From contig OZ255837.1 of assembly GCA_965277745.1 (NCBI GenBank), forward strand, positions 2,294,001-2,358,000: DNA of 64,000 nucleotides, read 5' to 3'. How positions within the stretch are numbered: the first letter of the stretch is position 1; every line of letters starts with the position of its first letter. Of this stretch, positions 1 to 8,496 are shown one piece after another. Origin of the DNA: G965277745 sp965277745 (lineage in GTDB: Bacteria > Pseudomonadota > Gammaproteobacteria > Cardiobacteriales > Cardiobacteriaceae). The notes beneath the pieces are model-generated. The model was not told where the DNA came from. It saw only the letters and a list, made by a program, of their open reading frames with translations, and searched no databases. The translations under genes and the position numbers were made by a program.

Positions 1-415
1 GAGAAACCGTACAATTTCCCCCGATGAAATCTTTTTTTCCGTCATCGAGTGCTTCGTCGATCAGCTTGCGGTTCAGCGGATCCAGCACGATCGCGCAGCC
101 TTCCTCCATGCGCAGTGTCGAGGCCGCGTCGATCCAATAACCTGCCCAGCCACTGCCACGCAGTTTACCGTACATCACGCTCGTGTAGTTTCCTCCCTGG
201 CAGGTAATGAGAACATCCATCGCCGCCAGGGCCTCGACATCATTGGCATCCGCCAGTTTTTTCCCCGTGCCGATAAAATCGGGGGCTGGCTTTTCAGCCT
301 GTGAGGTGGAGAACAAAGTCGCGTCGATGGCGGCAAAATCGTTCTCTTCTCGCATTCTGCCGAGTAAAACGGAACCGACCATTCCGCGCCAGCCTATGAT
401 ACCGACTTTTGTCAT
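1..415 (-). CDS. asd: Aspartate-semialdehyde dehydrogenase, N-terminal part (runs off left edge)
   Basis: Catalyses NADPH-dependent reduction of aspartyl phosphate to aspartate semialdehyde, the branch step to lysine/diaminopimelate, threonine and methionine; cytoplasmic. About 138 residues are visible. The N-terminus has the nucleotide-binding segment VGIIGWRGMVGSVLLGRM, then CQGGNYT, GYWIDAAS and the active-site block GGNCTVS with the catalytic Cys; all are close to the E. coli Asd pattern. The start at 415 is preceded on the minus strand by AGAGGAA. The gene is divergent from dgt across a 226-bp gap. Family assignment is secure; the C-terminal half lies outside the window. Confidence 0.95.
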   Translation of the reverse strand, partial: MTKVGIIGWRGMVGSVLLGRMREENDFAAIDATLFSTSQAEKPAPDFIGTGKKLADANDVEALAAMDVLITCQGGNYTSVMYGKLRGSGWAGYWIDAASTLRMEEGCAIVLDPLNRKLIDEALDDGKKDFIGGNCTVS

Positions 416-641
416 TTCCTCTTCCAGGGACAACAGCAAACTCGTCATTTAACGATGGTTTTGCGTTTTTTTCAAGCCGCGGGATCAATAGCCTCGCCGA
501 TCTCGGACGTTTACGCAAAGGAGGTTGGGCGCAATACCTGCAACCGTTGTCATGTTGTCATAAGGGATCAATCATTTCTTATCGCTCCCTTCTGATACAA
601 TATACTTCCACATTGCAATATTCTCCGATGGAATAACCGCC
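416..641. promoter_or_regulatory. Divergent intergenic region between asd and dgt
   Basis: No gene is supported here. It must carry promoters for both directions. On the plus strand an AT-rich stretch near 595-607 (TACAATATACTT) lies about 35 bases before dgt and is a plausible -10 region. The -35 is not convincing. Small ORFs that read into the asd side are shadows. Confidence 0.35.
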
Positions 642-1976
642 ATGCAATGGCCTTCCCTTTTTTCCACCTCACGTATCGGACAGACCGCGCAACCCGAACC
701 TTCGGTGCGCTCCGAATATCAGCGCGATGGTGACCGGATCCAGTTTTCCGCCGCCTTCCGCCGCCTTCAGGACAAAACGCAGGTTTTTCCGCTGGAGAAA
801 AACGACTATGTGCGCACCCGTCTCACCCACTCGCTGGAAGTGGCCTGTGTCGGGCGCAGTCTCGGCAGCAGTGTCGGCGCCGCATTACTGGAAAAGCATG
901 GCGATCTCGCCGATACCGGCCTGCATCGCGGCGACGTCGGCGATATCGTCGCGGCCGCCTGTCTCGCGCACGATCTCGGCAATCCGCCGTTCGGCCATGC
1001 CGGTGAACAGGCGATGCGCGATTTTTTCCGCGCCGACACAGGAAAAAAGATTCTCGCCAAACTCGGTCTCGAGGCGACGGAAATCGCCGATCTCCGGCAC
1101 ATCGAAGGCAACGCACAAGGCTTTCGTATCTGCAACCGCCTGGAAAGCCCGGACAACAAAGGCGGCCTGCGCCTTACCGCCACGACTCTCGCGAGCGCCG
1201 CGAAATATCCCACCACCGCCGCCGCCCGCGCCAACACGCCATACAAAAAAAACGGCGTGTACGGAGACGATCTCGGCGATTACAGCGAAGTGTTCGACAC
1301 CCTCGGTCTGCGCGCGCTGACGGAGCATGCCTGGCAGCGCCATCCGCTGTCCTTTCTCATGGAGGCGGCCGACGATATCTGCTATCTGATCGTCGACATC
1401 GAAGACGCCTATCAGGTCGGACAAGTGTCTTTCGACGAGGCTCGCGAACTGTTTTTCACCCTTGCCGACGATTTGGTCGACACGGCGTGTCTTAAGCGCA
1501 TGCAAAGCCGCAGCGATCAACTCGCCTATCTGCGCGCCAAAGCGATCGGTCGCCTGGTGCAGGAAACCACTGACGTTTTCCAGACCAATGAAGGCGCGCT
1601 GCTCGACGGCACTTACACCAACGCCCTGCTCGCCGAAATACCCTCGGCACAAGCGATGAAAGCGCTGCGCCACTACGCGGAAAAGCATGTCTACCTTTCA
1701 CGTCCGGTGCTCGAAGTGCAAGTCGCCGGCCATCGCGTGCTGAACGGCCTGATGGGAATTTTCTCCACCGCCGTCATGACGACCGAATTGCAAGGCAAGC
1801 GGGCGGGGCGTCATGCACGCATGCTGATCGAACTAATGCCATCGCGCTACCGCCGCCACAACACATCGCCTTACCAGCAATTGCTCGCGGTGTGCGACTA
1901 TATTTCGGGAATGACCGATTCTTATGCGGTTTCCCTGTACAAGAAACTGACCGGTATTTCCCTGCCGGTCGATTGA
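642..1976 (+). CDS. dgt: dGTPase-like deoxyguanosinetriphosphate triphosphohydrolase
   Basis: HD-domain dNTP triphosphohydrolase, which cleaves dGTP (or other dNTPs) to the nucleoside plus tripolyphosphate and tunes dNTP pools. The 444-residue length fits the family. Visible metal-site motifs are RTRLTHSLEVA (His63) and CLAHDLGNPPFGHAGE (HD at 110-111), followed by ICNRLE and SFLMEAADDICY (further metal/substrate residues). It is first in a tight plus-strand run: nadR begins 9 bases after its stop. It could be a dGTPase-like protein of broader specificity, since the subclass cannot be read from the sequence. Confidence 0.92.
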   Translation: MQWPSLFSTSRIGQTAQPEPSVRSEYQRDGDRIQFSAAFRRLQDKTQVFPLEKNDYVRTRLTHSLEVACVGRSLGSSVGAALLEKHGDLADTGLHRGDVGDIVAAACLAHDLGNPPFGHAGEQAMRDFFRADTGKKILAKLGLEATEIADLRHIEGNAQGFRICNRLESPDNKGGLRLTATTLASAAKYPTTAAARANTPYKKNGVYGDDLGDYSEVFDTLGLRALTEHAWQRHPLSFLMEAADDICYLIVDIEDAYQVGQVSFDEARELFFTLADDLVDTACLKRMQSRSDQLAYLRAKAIGRLVQETTDVFQTNEGALLDGTYTNALLAEIPSAQAMKALRHYAEKHVYLSRPVLEVQVAGHRVLNGLMGIFSTAVMTTELQGKRAGRHARMLIELMPSRYRRHNTSPYQQLLAVCDYISGMTDSYAVSLYKKLTGISLPVD

Positions 1977-1985
1977 GGAAGACAC

Positions 1986-3002
1986 ATGCATACGACAACC
2001 GGCTGGATCATCGGCCACTTCGAACCCCTTCATCGCGGCCACGTCCGCCTGATCCAGCACGCCGTCGGACTAGTCGAAAAGCTGCACATCGTGATCCTCG
2101 AGCATCCCAGCCCGAAAAAAGACTACGAAGTGACCCTCGCAGACAAAGCACGCTGGATGCAGCGCGCTTTCAATCAGTTCGATTTCATCGACATCCACAC
2201 CTATCCGATGGCGAACATCGATCCCGACCAAACGAACGCGCAGGAAAAACTCTATCGCCTGCGCAATGCCCTCGGAATCAGTGAAAAGGCCAAACTGATC
2301 TCCGATGAGACGCACACCTGGCGCCACCATCTGCCGTCGCGGCGCTTCATCGCCCTGCCCCGCCACGACGAGTACGACACCGACAGTATTCATCACGACC
2401 CGGTACACCACTGGCTGGACATTCACCCCACCGCGCGCAGTGAATACAGCAAAACCATCGCCATTGTCGGCGGAGAAAGCGCGGGGAAAACCACGCTTGT
2501 TTACAAACTCGCCAATTATTTTCTTGCCGATTATGTCCTCGAACAAGGACGGCGCTATGTCGATTATGCCTTGGGTGGCAATCAATTGGCCCTGCAATTT
2601 TCCGATTACCAGCGCATCTTCCAGGCGCACGCGAAAGCCGTCGACACCGCCTTGGAAGATCCCAAAGCGCCGGTTACGATCATCGATACCGATTTCGTTA
2701 CCACGCAGGCATTCTGCGAGACCTACGAAAACCGCCGCGATCCAATAGGCGAAGCGTTCATCGATAATTTGCGCTTCGATCATACCCTGTTGCTATCGAA
2801 CAACACCGTGTGGATCGACGACGGCATGCGCGTGCTCGGCGACGCCAAAGCACGTAACGCGTTTCAGGCGCTGCTCTTGCAACTCTACCGCGAACACGAT
2901 ATCGCGGTTTATAAAATCGAAGATCCTTCCTATCAGGAACGCTACCGCTTGGCCGTGCAATACATTCGCGACCATATCTATCGACACAAGGAGAACGACT
3001 GA
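1986..3002 (+). CDS. nadR: NadR-type NMN adenylyltransferase / nicotinamide riboside kinase, lacking the HTH domain
   Basis: Bifunctional NAD salvage enzyme: nicotinamide riboside is phosphorylated to NMN, which is adenylylated to NAD. Residues 5-21 carry the adenylyltransferase fold start with the HxGH-type motif HRGH (17-20). Residues 160-170 carry the kinase Walker A GGESAGKTT. Its 338 residues are shorter than enterobacterial NadR (about 410) because the N-terminal HTH repressor domain is absent, so the protein is probably enzymatic only. It overlaps pnuC by one base (TGATG), implying translational coupling of salvage enzyme and transporter. Confidence 0.92.
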   Translation: MHTTTGWIIGHFEPLHRGHVRLIQHAVGLVEKLHIVILEHPSPKKDYEVTLADKARWMQRAFNQFDFIDIHTYPMANIDPDQTNAQEKLYRLRNALGISEKAKLISDETHTWRHHLPSRRFIALPRHDEYDTDSIHHDPVHHWLDIHPTARSEYSKTIAIVGGESAGKTTLVYKLANYFLADYVLEQGRRYVDYALGGNQLALQFSDYQRIFQAHAKAVDTALEDPKAPVTIIDTDFVTTQAFCETYENRRDPIGEAFIDNLRFDHTLLLSNNTVWIDDGMRVLGDAKARNAFQALLLQLYREHDIAVYKIEDPSYQERYRLAVQYIRDHIYRHKEND

Positions 3003-3742
3003 TGTTCAAACTACTCGACAAAATCACCCACGAATGGCAAACCCCGTATGCATTTACCTGGTTTTTCTGTGGAGTTGCCGCCCTTCTCTGGCAGTTTTTT
3101 ATCGGCAACAAAAGCGCATTCGAAGTGTTCAAGCTGATCGTCGCCGTGATCGGTATGCTCTGCGTCCTCGCCCTCGCCTTCCGGCGTAACTTTTCCGGTA
3201 ACGGCCTCGGTATAACGGCGAATATCGGCGAAGTGTTCGCCCAAGGTGGAAGTGGCGCTACCGGCTTGATGCTCACGCCCTTGTATAATATGTTTACTCA
3301 TGTCTACGCGCTGCGCTACTGGGCGAAACACCAAGACGGCGACGGCAACATGATTCCCAAACAAGCCACCGGTTTGGTTTGGGCGATCACCATCGCTTTC
3401 ATCGTCGTGGCGCTACTTTTGTTCCCGTATATCAACGACCATTTGCAACAGTACAGCTTTATCGAAAAAAGCAGCGACACCGCCGTCTCGTTTCTCGGCA
3501 TGGACATTTCCTGGTATACCATCAATGTCATCGCTTTCGTGATCGCCGTCACCGCGCAAACAACGATGATTCTGCGCTACGCCCTTTCCTGGTGGCTGTG
3601 GATACTCGTGAATTTCGTCTGGCTTGCGGTGAATTTGGTCAATCACAACGCGATTTTCGCCACTCAGACGGTGATCTATCAGGTCAACGCCTTCATCGGC
3701 CTTTACGGATGGTGGGCGAGCAGCCGCTCCCCGAAGCTGTAA
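3002..3742 (+). CDS. pnuC: PnuC nicotinamide riboside transporter
   Basis: Inner-membrane facilitator that imports nicotinamide riboside, which NadR traps by phosphorylation. The 246-residue protein is strongly hydrophobic with about seven membrane segments and the family pattern near FFCGVAALLWQFFIGNKSAFE and a Trp-rich core (WLWILVNFVWLAVN). Start codon overlaps the nadR stop. Context (nadR-pnuC pair) and hydropathy make the call firm. Together the pair gives a two-gene nicotinamide riboside to NAD route. Confidence 0.92.
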   Translation: MFKLLDKITHEWQTPYAFTWFFCGVAALLWQFFIGNKSAFEVFKLIVAVIGMLCVLALAFRRNFSGNGLGITANIGEVFAQGGSGATGLMLTPLYNMFTHVYALRYWAKHQDGDGNMIPKQATGLVWAITIAFIVVALLLFPYINDHLQQYSFIEKSSDTAVSFLGMDISWYTINVIAFVIAVTAQTTMILRYALSWWLWILVNFVWLAVNLVNHNAIFATQTVIYQVNAFIGLYGWWASSRSPKL

Positions 3743-3753
3743 ACGACGCACTC

Positions 3754-5139
3754 ATGACGCAACACCCCGTGTTCCGTGCTTTCCTTGGACAAATCGCCGC
3801 GGCCCTCGAACTGAGGGCCGCGCCCGAAATCGATATTGTCCGCGGATCGCAATCTTTGCCTTCCTTCTTTGCGGTTTCCGATCTCGCCACGGCGACAATC
3901 GCGATGGCGGCAAGCATGGTCGCCTCTTATCGCGCCTTGGCAAACGGCAGCACCGCCAAAGTTACCATCGATCGCTACCTCGCCTCTAAATGGTTCGATA
4001 TGACCATCCGTCCGCAAGGCTGGCACCTGCCCAGTATTTGGGATCCACTTGGCGGAAATTACCGCGGCAAAGACGGCTGGATCCGTATCCACACCAATTT
4101 ACCGCATCATCGCCAAGCTGCGCTTTCCGTACTGGGCGATCCCCAAACGCGCGAAGCACTTGCCTCCACCGTAGGCGAATGGTTCGCCGATGATCTTGAA
4201 CAAGCGATTTTGGCCAAGGACGGCTGTGCCGCCACCATGCGGTGCCTTGATGACTGGCAACAGCACCCGCAAGGTATTGCCGTCGCCGCTGAGCCGCTGA
4301 TCGCCTGGGAAGAACATGAAACGCTCGGAAAGCCGCCCGCCGCCATTTCCCCCGACCGCCCCCTGCAAGGCATTCGCGTTCTTGATCTGACGCGTGTACT
4401 GGCCGGGCCGGTCGCCGGACGATTTCTCGCCGCTTACGGCGCCGATGTGCTACGCATCGACCCGCCTGGATGGGACGAAGGGTCAGTGATTCCCGAAATC
4501 ACTCTCGGCAAACGCTGCACCGGCCTCGACCTGCGCGACACGCACGATCGCGCCCGCTTCGAAGAACTGCTCGCGGGTGCCGACATTCTATTGCATGGCT
4601 ATCGCCGCGATGCCCTGGCCGATCTCGGCTATGACGGCAAGGCCTTGCGCACGATCAATCCCTCGTTGCTCGAGATCACCCTGTGTGCCTATGGCTGGCG
4701 CGGCCCGTGGACGCGGCGGCGCGGATTCGACAGTCTCGTTCAAATGAGTTGCGGCATCGCCGATTGGGGTATGAAGCAGGCCAACGCCGACAAACCGGTT
4801 CCGCTGCCGGTACAGGCGCTCGATCACGCAACTGGATATCTGATGGCTGCAAGCGCGGTGCGCGCCCTTATCCTTCGCGCTGAAAGCGGACGCGTGACCA
4901 GCGCTCGTCATTCCCTGGCGCGCACCGCCCGTCTCTTGAGCGCGACCGCGACGACCCGCCTTCTTGGCCGCCTCTCACAAGAAACCGAGGCCGACATCGA
5001 CCCAAGCCTCGAAAGAACCAGTTGGGGAACGGCGAGACGCGTCGCTTTCCCCGTGCGGATGGAAAACGTCACCCATCATTGGCAATACCCGGCAAGACGC
5101 CTGCACGAAGATCCGCCGCGTTGGTGCGAGCGCCCCTGA
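3754..5139 (+). CDS. CaiB/BaiF family CoA-transferase
   Basis: Family III CoA-transferase, which moves CoA between carboxylic acids through an aspartyl-CoA intermediate; substrate unknown. The 461-residue reading from ATG 3754 begins 11 bases after pnuC. Residues about 1-200 form a poorly conserved first segment. From about residue 205 comes the family core: QGIRVLDLTRVLAGPVAGRF, ADVLRID, ITLGKRCTGLDLR, then ADILLHGYR and PSLLEITLCAYG. The reading frame extends upstream of 3754 inside pnuC, but that part has no family similarity, so the ATG at 3754 is preferred. Position behind nadR-pnuC is probably only polycistronic convenience. Confidence 0.85.
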   Translation: MTQHPVFRAFLGQIAAALELRAAPEIDIVRGSQSLPSFFAVSDLATATIAMAASMVASYRALANGSTAKVTIDRYLASKWFDMTIRPQGWHLPSIWDPLGGNYRGKDGWIRIHTNLPHHRQAALSVLGDPQTREALASTVGEWFADDLEQAILAKDGCAATMRCLDDWQQHPQGIAVAAEPLIAWEEHETLGKPPAAISPDRPLQGIRVLDLTRVLAGPVAGRFLAAYGADVLRIDPPGWDEGSVIPEITLGKRCTGLDLRDTHDRARFEELLAGADILLHGYRRDALADLGYDGKALRTINPSLLEITLCAYGWRGPWTRRRGFDSLVQMSCGIADWGMKQANADKPVPLPVQALDHATGYLMAASAVRALILRAESGRVTSARHSLARTARLLSATATTRLLGRLSQETEADIDPSLERTSWGTARRVAFPVRMENVTHHWQYPARRLHEDPPRWCERP

Positions 5140-5333
5140 ATAAAGGATTGCGCGCCACCGATCGTACCCTGCATGACCGCCTTCGCGCCGGTTTCCACTG
5201 CCATTTTCGCGAGAAAAGCCTCCAACCGCGATAAAAACGCCGGCAAAACGAAGAAAAGCGCAAATATCGCCATTTTCCGCCTTTCGCTTCCTCTTGAGAA
5301 CATCCTGACACAGCGCGTTTTACAGGCTGCCTG

Positions 5334-5342
5334 TGCTATAAT
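5334..5342 (+). promoter_or_regulatory. Extended -10 promoter upstream of gyrB
   Basis: TGCTATAAT at 5334-5342 is a perfect extended -10 (TGN plus TATAAT), 36 bases before the gyrB ATG. No good -35 sits at 16-18 bases spacing, as expected for extended -10 promoters. The rest of the 239-bp gap (5140-5378) shows no supported gene. gyrB promoters are often supercoiling-sensitive and of this kind, but regulation here is inferred. Confidence 0.6.
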
Positions 5343-5378
5343 TAATCATTTATTTCGACAACAAGAAAATCATCTTTT

Positions 5379-7778
5379 ATGAGCTATAATTCCTCGAGCA
5401 TTCGCGTCCTCAAAGGGCTGGAAGCGGTACGCACCCGCCCGGGCATGTACATCGGCAACACCGACGACGGCAGCGGTCTTCACCATATGGTCTTCGAAGT
5501 GGTCGACAATGCCATCGACGAGGCGCTCGCCGGGCATTGCAGCGAAATCCGTGTCATCATCCATCAGGACGAATCGATCACCGTGCGCGACAACGGCCGC
5601 GGCATTCCCGTCGATATCCACAAGGAAGAAGGCCGCAGCGCCGCGGAAGTGATCATGACGATGCTCCATGCCGGCGGAAAGTTCGACGCCAGTTCATACA
5701 AAGTTTCCGGCGGATTGCACGGCGTCGGCGTGTCGGTGGTCAACGCCTTGTCCGACAAGCTAAATCTCCGCATCATGCGCGACGGCCATATTCACAACCA
5801 AACCTATCTCCGCGGCGAACCGCAAGCAGCGCTCGCGATCACCGGCGATACCGCCGCAACCGGTACCGAACTCACCTTTCTCGCGAGCGGCGATATCTTC
5901 GGCAACGTGCACTTCGACTACGAAATCCTCGCCAAACGTCTCCAGGAACTGTCTTTTCTAAACGCCGGCGTGCACATTGTCCTTAGCGACGAACGCAGAG
6001 ACAAACAGCAAGAATTCCACTACAAAGGCGGCGTCAGGGCTTTTACCGAACACCTGAACCGCAACAAGACCCCGATTCACGATACCGTCTTCTATTGCAG
6101 CGCGGAAAAACAGCAAGTGATCGTGGAAATTTCCCTGCAATGGAACGATTCCTATCAGGAAAACGTCTACTGCTTCACCAATAACATCCCACAGGGGGAT
6201 GGCGGCACCCATCTGGCGGGTTTCCGCAGTGGCCTGACGCGCACACTGAACAGCTACATGGAAGGAGAAGGCCTGCTCAAAAAAGCGAAAATCTCGACTT
6301 CCGGCGACGATGCCCGCGAAGGACTGACCGCCGTGGTCTCGATCAAAGTGCCGGATCCAAAATTCAGTTCGCAAACCAAGGACAAACTCGTCTCCTCCGA
6401 GGTGAAAGGGATCGTCGACAGCGTGCTCTCAGAAAAACTCAAAGAATTTCTTTACGAAACGCCCGCCGAAGCGAAGACGATCGTCAACAAAATCGTCGAT
6501 GCCGCCCGCGCCCGCGAAGCGGCACGTAAAGCGCGTGAAATGACGCGACGCAAGGATGTCCTCGATATCGCCGGTCTGCCGGGCAAACTCGCCGACTGTC
6601 AGGAAAAAGACCCCGCCCAGTCGGAAATATTCCTCGTCGAAGGCGATTCCGCCGGCGGCTCGGCCAAACAAGGACGCAACCGCAAGTTCCAGGCCATTCT
6701 TCCCCTCAAGGGGAAAATTCTCAATGTCGAGAAAGCGCGCTTCGACAAAATGCTCAACTCCGCCGAAATCGGCACCCTGATCACCGCCCTTGGCACCGGT
6801 ATCGGCAAAGAAGAATTCGATCCCGACAAACTGCGCTATCACCGCATCATCATCATGACCGATGCGGATGTCGACGGTGCCCATATCCGTACCCTGCTGC
6901 TCACCTTCTTCTATCGGCAAATGTCCGCGCTTGTCGAACGGGGTCACATCTACATCGCCCAGCCGCCGCTTTACAAAATCAAGAAAGGCAAACAGAGCCG
7001 GTACATCAAGGACGATCACGAACTCGACGAACTCCTGCTCACCCAGGCGCTTGACGACGCCGAACTGTACCTCTCCTCCGGCGCACCGCCGATCGGCAAA
7101 AGCGGATTCGAAAAACTGGCGCGTGACTATCTGCGCCTCGACGCCATGATCGAACGCCTCTCCCCGCGCTGGGACAAACGCATCCTCAAGGCATTGATCG
7201 ATACTCCACGCCTTAACCGCGAACAATTCAACGACCGCGAAACACTCGAGAAATGGCTTGGCGAATACCAGAAACACCTCGACCGCTTCGCCGAACCGGG
7301 CGTTAAACTGACAGCGAACGTCACTCACGCGGCACCGATACCGCGCGTGCAGGTACGCATCGACCAGCATGCCAACTTGATACACAACTATTTCGACGCG
7401 AACTTCTTCGTTTCCGCGGAATACCGGAAAATCGCCTCCTTCGGCGAAGAAACAAACGGTTTGCTGCAACCCGGCGCCTATTTCCAAAACAGCAAAAATC
7501 GCATCGAAGTGCGCTACTTCGGCGAAGTCATCGACGCGCTGTTCCAAGAAGGGAAAAAAGCCTACGATATCCAGCGCTACAAAGGCCTGGGGGAAATGAA
7601 TCCGGAACAGCTCTGGGAAACCACCCTTGATCCCCTGGCGCGCTGTATGCTGCAAGTGCGCATCCAGGACGCCATGGCCGCCGACGAAGTGTTCACCATG
7701 TTGATGGGCGAAGAAGTCGAACCACGGCGCGCATTTATCGAGGAAAACGCAATCCGCGCGAGCAATATCGATATCTAA
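5379..7778 (+). CDS. gyrB: DNA gyrase subunit B
   Basis: ATPase subunit of gyrase, which introduces negative supercoils together with GyrA. The 799 residues match the roughly 800-residue Gram-negative form with the large insert in the C-terminal half. Visible in order: N-terminal VLKGLEAVRTRPGMYIG, GHKL ATP site (EVVDNAIDEAL, DNGRGIPVD, GGLHGVGVSVVNALS), TOPRIM motif EGDSAGGSAKQGRNR with KGKILNVEKA, then DADVDGAHIRTLLLTF. The C-terminus ends NIDI as in E. coli. Length and these motifs favour GyrB over ParE. It is monocistronic here and not next to dnaA/dnaN/recF. Confidence 0.97.
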   Translation: MSYNSSSIRVLKGLEAVRTRPGMYIGNTDDGSGLHHMVFEVVDNAIDEALAGHCSEIRVIIHQDESITVRDNGRGIPVDIHKEEGRSAAEVIMTMLHAGGKFDASSYKVSGGLHGVGVSVVNALSDKLNLRIMRDGHIHNQTYLRGEPQAALAITGDTAATGTELTFLASGDIFGNVHFDYEILAKRLQELSFLNAGVHIVLSDERRDKQQEFHYKGGVRAFTEHLNRNKTPIHDTVFYCSAEKQQVIVEISLQWNDSYQENVYCFTNNIPQGDGGTHLAGFRSGLTRTLNSYMEGEGLLKKAKISTSGDDAREGLTAVVSIKVPDPKFSSQTKDKLVSSEVKGIVDSVLSEKLKEFLYETPAEAKTIVNKIVDAARAREAARKAREMTRRKDVLDIAGLPGKLADCQEKDPAQSEIFLVEGDSAGGSAKQGRNRKFQAILPLKGKILNVEKARFDKMLNSAEIGTLITALGTGIGKEEFDPDKLRYHRIIIMTDADVDGAHIRTLLLTFFYRQMSALVERGHIYIAQPPLYKIKKGKQSRYIKDDHELDELLLTQALDDAELYLSSGAPPIGKSGFEKLARDYLRLDAMIERLSPRWDKRILKALIDTPRLNREQFNDRETLEKWLGEYQKHLDRFAEPGVKLTANVTHAAPIPRVQVRIDQHANLIHNYFDANFFVSAEYRKIASFGEETNGLLQPGAYFQNSKNRIEVRYFGEVIDALFQEGKKAYDIQRYKGLGEMNPEQLWETTLDPLARCMLQVRIQDAMAADEVFTMLMGEEVEPRRAFIEENAIRASNIDI

Positions 7779-8496
7779 GGCAATCTCTTTTCCCGACGAA
7801 GTGAAACTCAATACCCGAGAAAAATGCGCAACGGCATCTCCGAGCACCAGCAAAAAACGGAATATAGCCATAGCCCTCGTCGGGATCAACTTCCATACGA
7901 ATTCCCTGAAGATGTGTCGGCTTTATGCTGAAGAATCGGAGGAGATGTTTGAAACCTGCGACTGATCTTCATCGATTCTGTCTCAGCCTCGATGCAGATG
8001 ATGAAATCGCGGTTGAAGCGAAGGGAAATTCTGCGGGGAAATCCGTCCCTATGGGAAGAATCGTCGCTGTAAACCTGCGAAGACGGAAATCGGTCAACAA
8101 GACAGATAAGAACAGAGGTGCCGTCCAATGACCTTGCCCAAGAAAATTGATAAAACGATTGAGGCGCTAAGCAAGGTCAGAAGCGCGCGCGTGAAAAAGA
8201 ACGACAAGGGACGCTGATTGAGAAGAACGGTTAGGCTACCTCTGAAAAGAGCCGAAATGGCGCGGCAGGCACGGCGTTCATTTTCGCTCACCTTGCGGTG
8301 TCAGTACGTCTTTTAGGATAAAATCGATTGGCTCATCGCTGAAATCAGACACAGCATAAACGATGCGGGTTTTACCAGCCAAATCCTCCTGGAGACGGCC
8401 CTCGACACAATGAATGATTCGTAAAACAACGGCAACGACCTTCGGAGCTTCCGGAAAGTAAAATCAGCTTTTGCCCCTTCAACGGAGCGGAAAACC
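7779..8496. other. 718-bp intergenic region with the 3' stub of a lost Sel1 gene
   Basis: No intact gene is supported. The in-frame stretch ending in TGA at 8215-8217 encodes a tail (VRSARVKKNDKGR) nearly identical to the C-terminus of the downstream Sel1 protein (ARACVKKHYKGC). It is followed by a copy of the same 3' flank. This is best read as the remnant of a deleted paralogue. 7779-8130 shows nothing recognisable. Confidence 0.6.
8180..8402 (+). repeat. Direct repeat copy 1 (flanks the Sel1 gene)
   Basis: A roughly 223-bp block covering the last codons and 3' flank of a Sel1 gene. It recurs at 9671-9893 with scattered substitutions. Both copies end in the same CTGGAGACGGCCCT string. The two copies are 1491 bp apart, which defines a gene-sized duplication unit. 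Confidence 0.85.

Noticed and set aside
3379..3753. Upstream extension of the CoA-transferase frame inside pnuC
   Set aside because: The sequence there is the pnuC coding region in another frame, and the CoA-transferase similarity begins after ATG 3754.
5173..5382. 69-codon ORF between the CoA-transferase gene and gyrB
   Set aside because: It runs through the gyrB promoter and start, with no family similarity or ribosome site.
6429..7889. Long minus-strand ORF (486 codons) opposite gyrB
   Set aside because: It mirrors gyrB codon structure, has no recognisable motifs, and gyrB on the plus strand is complete and conserved.
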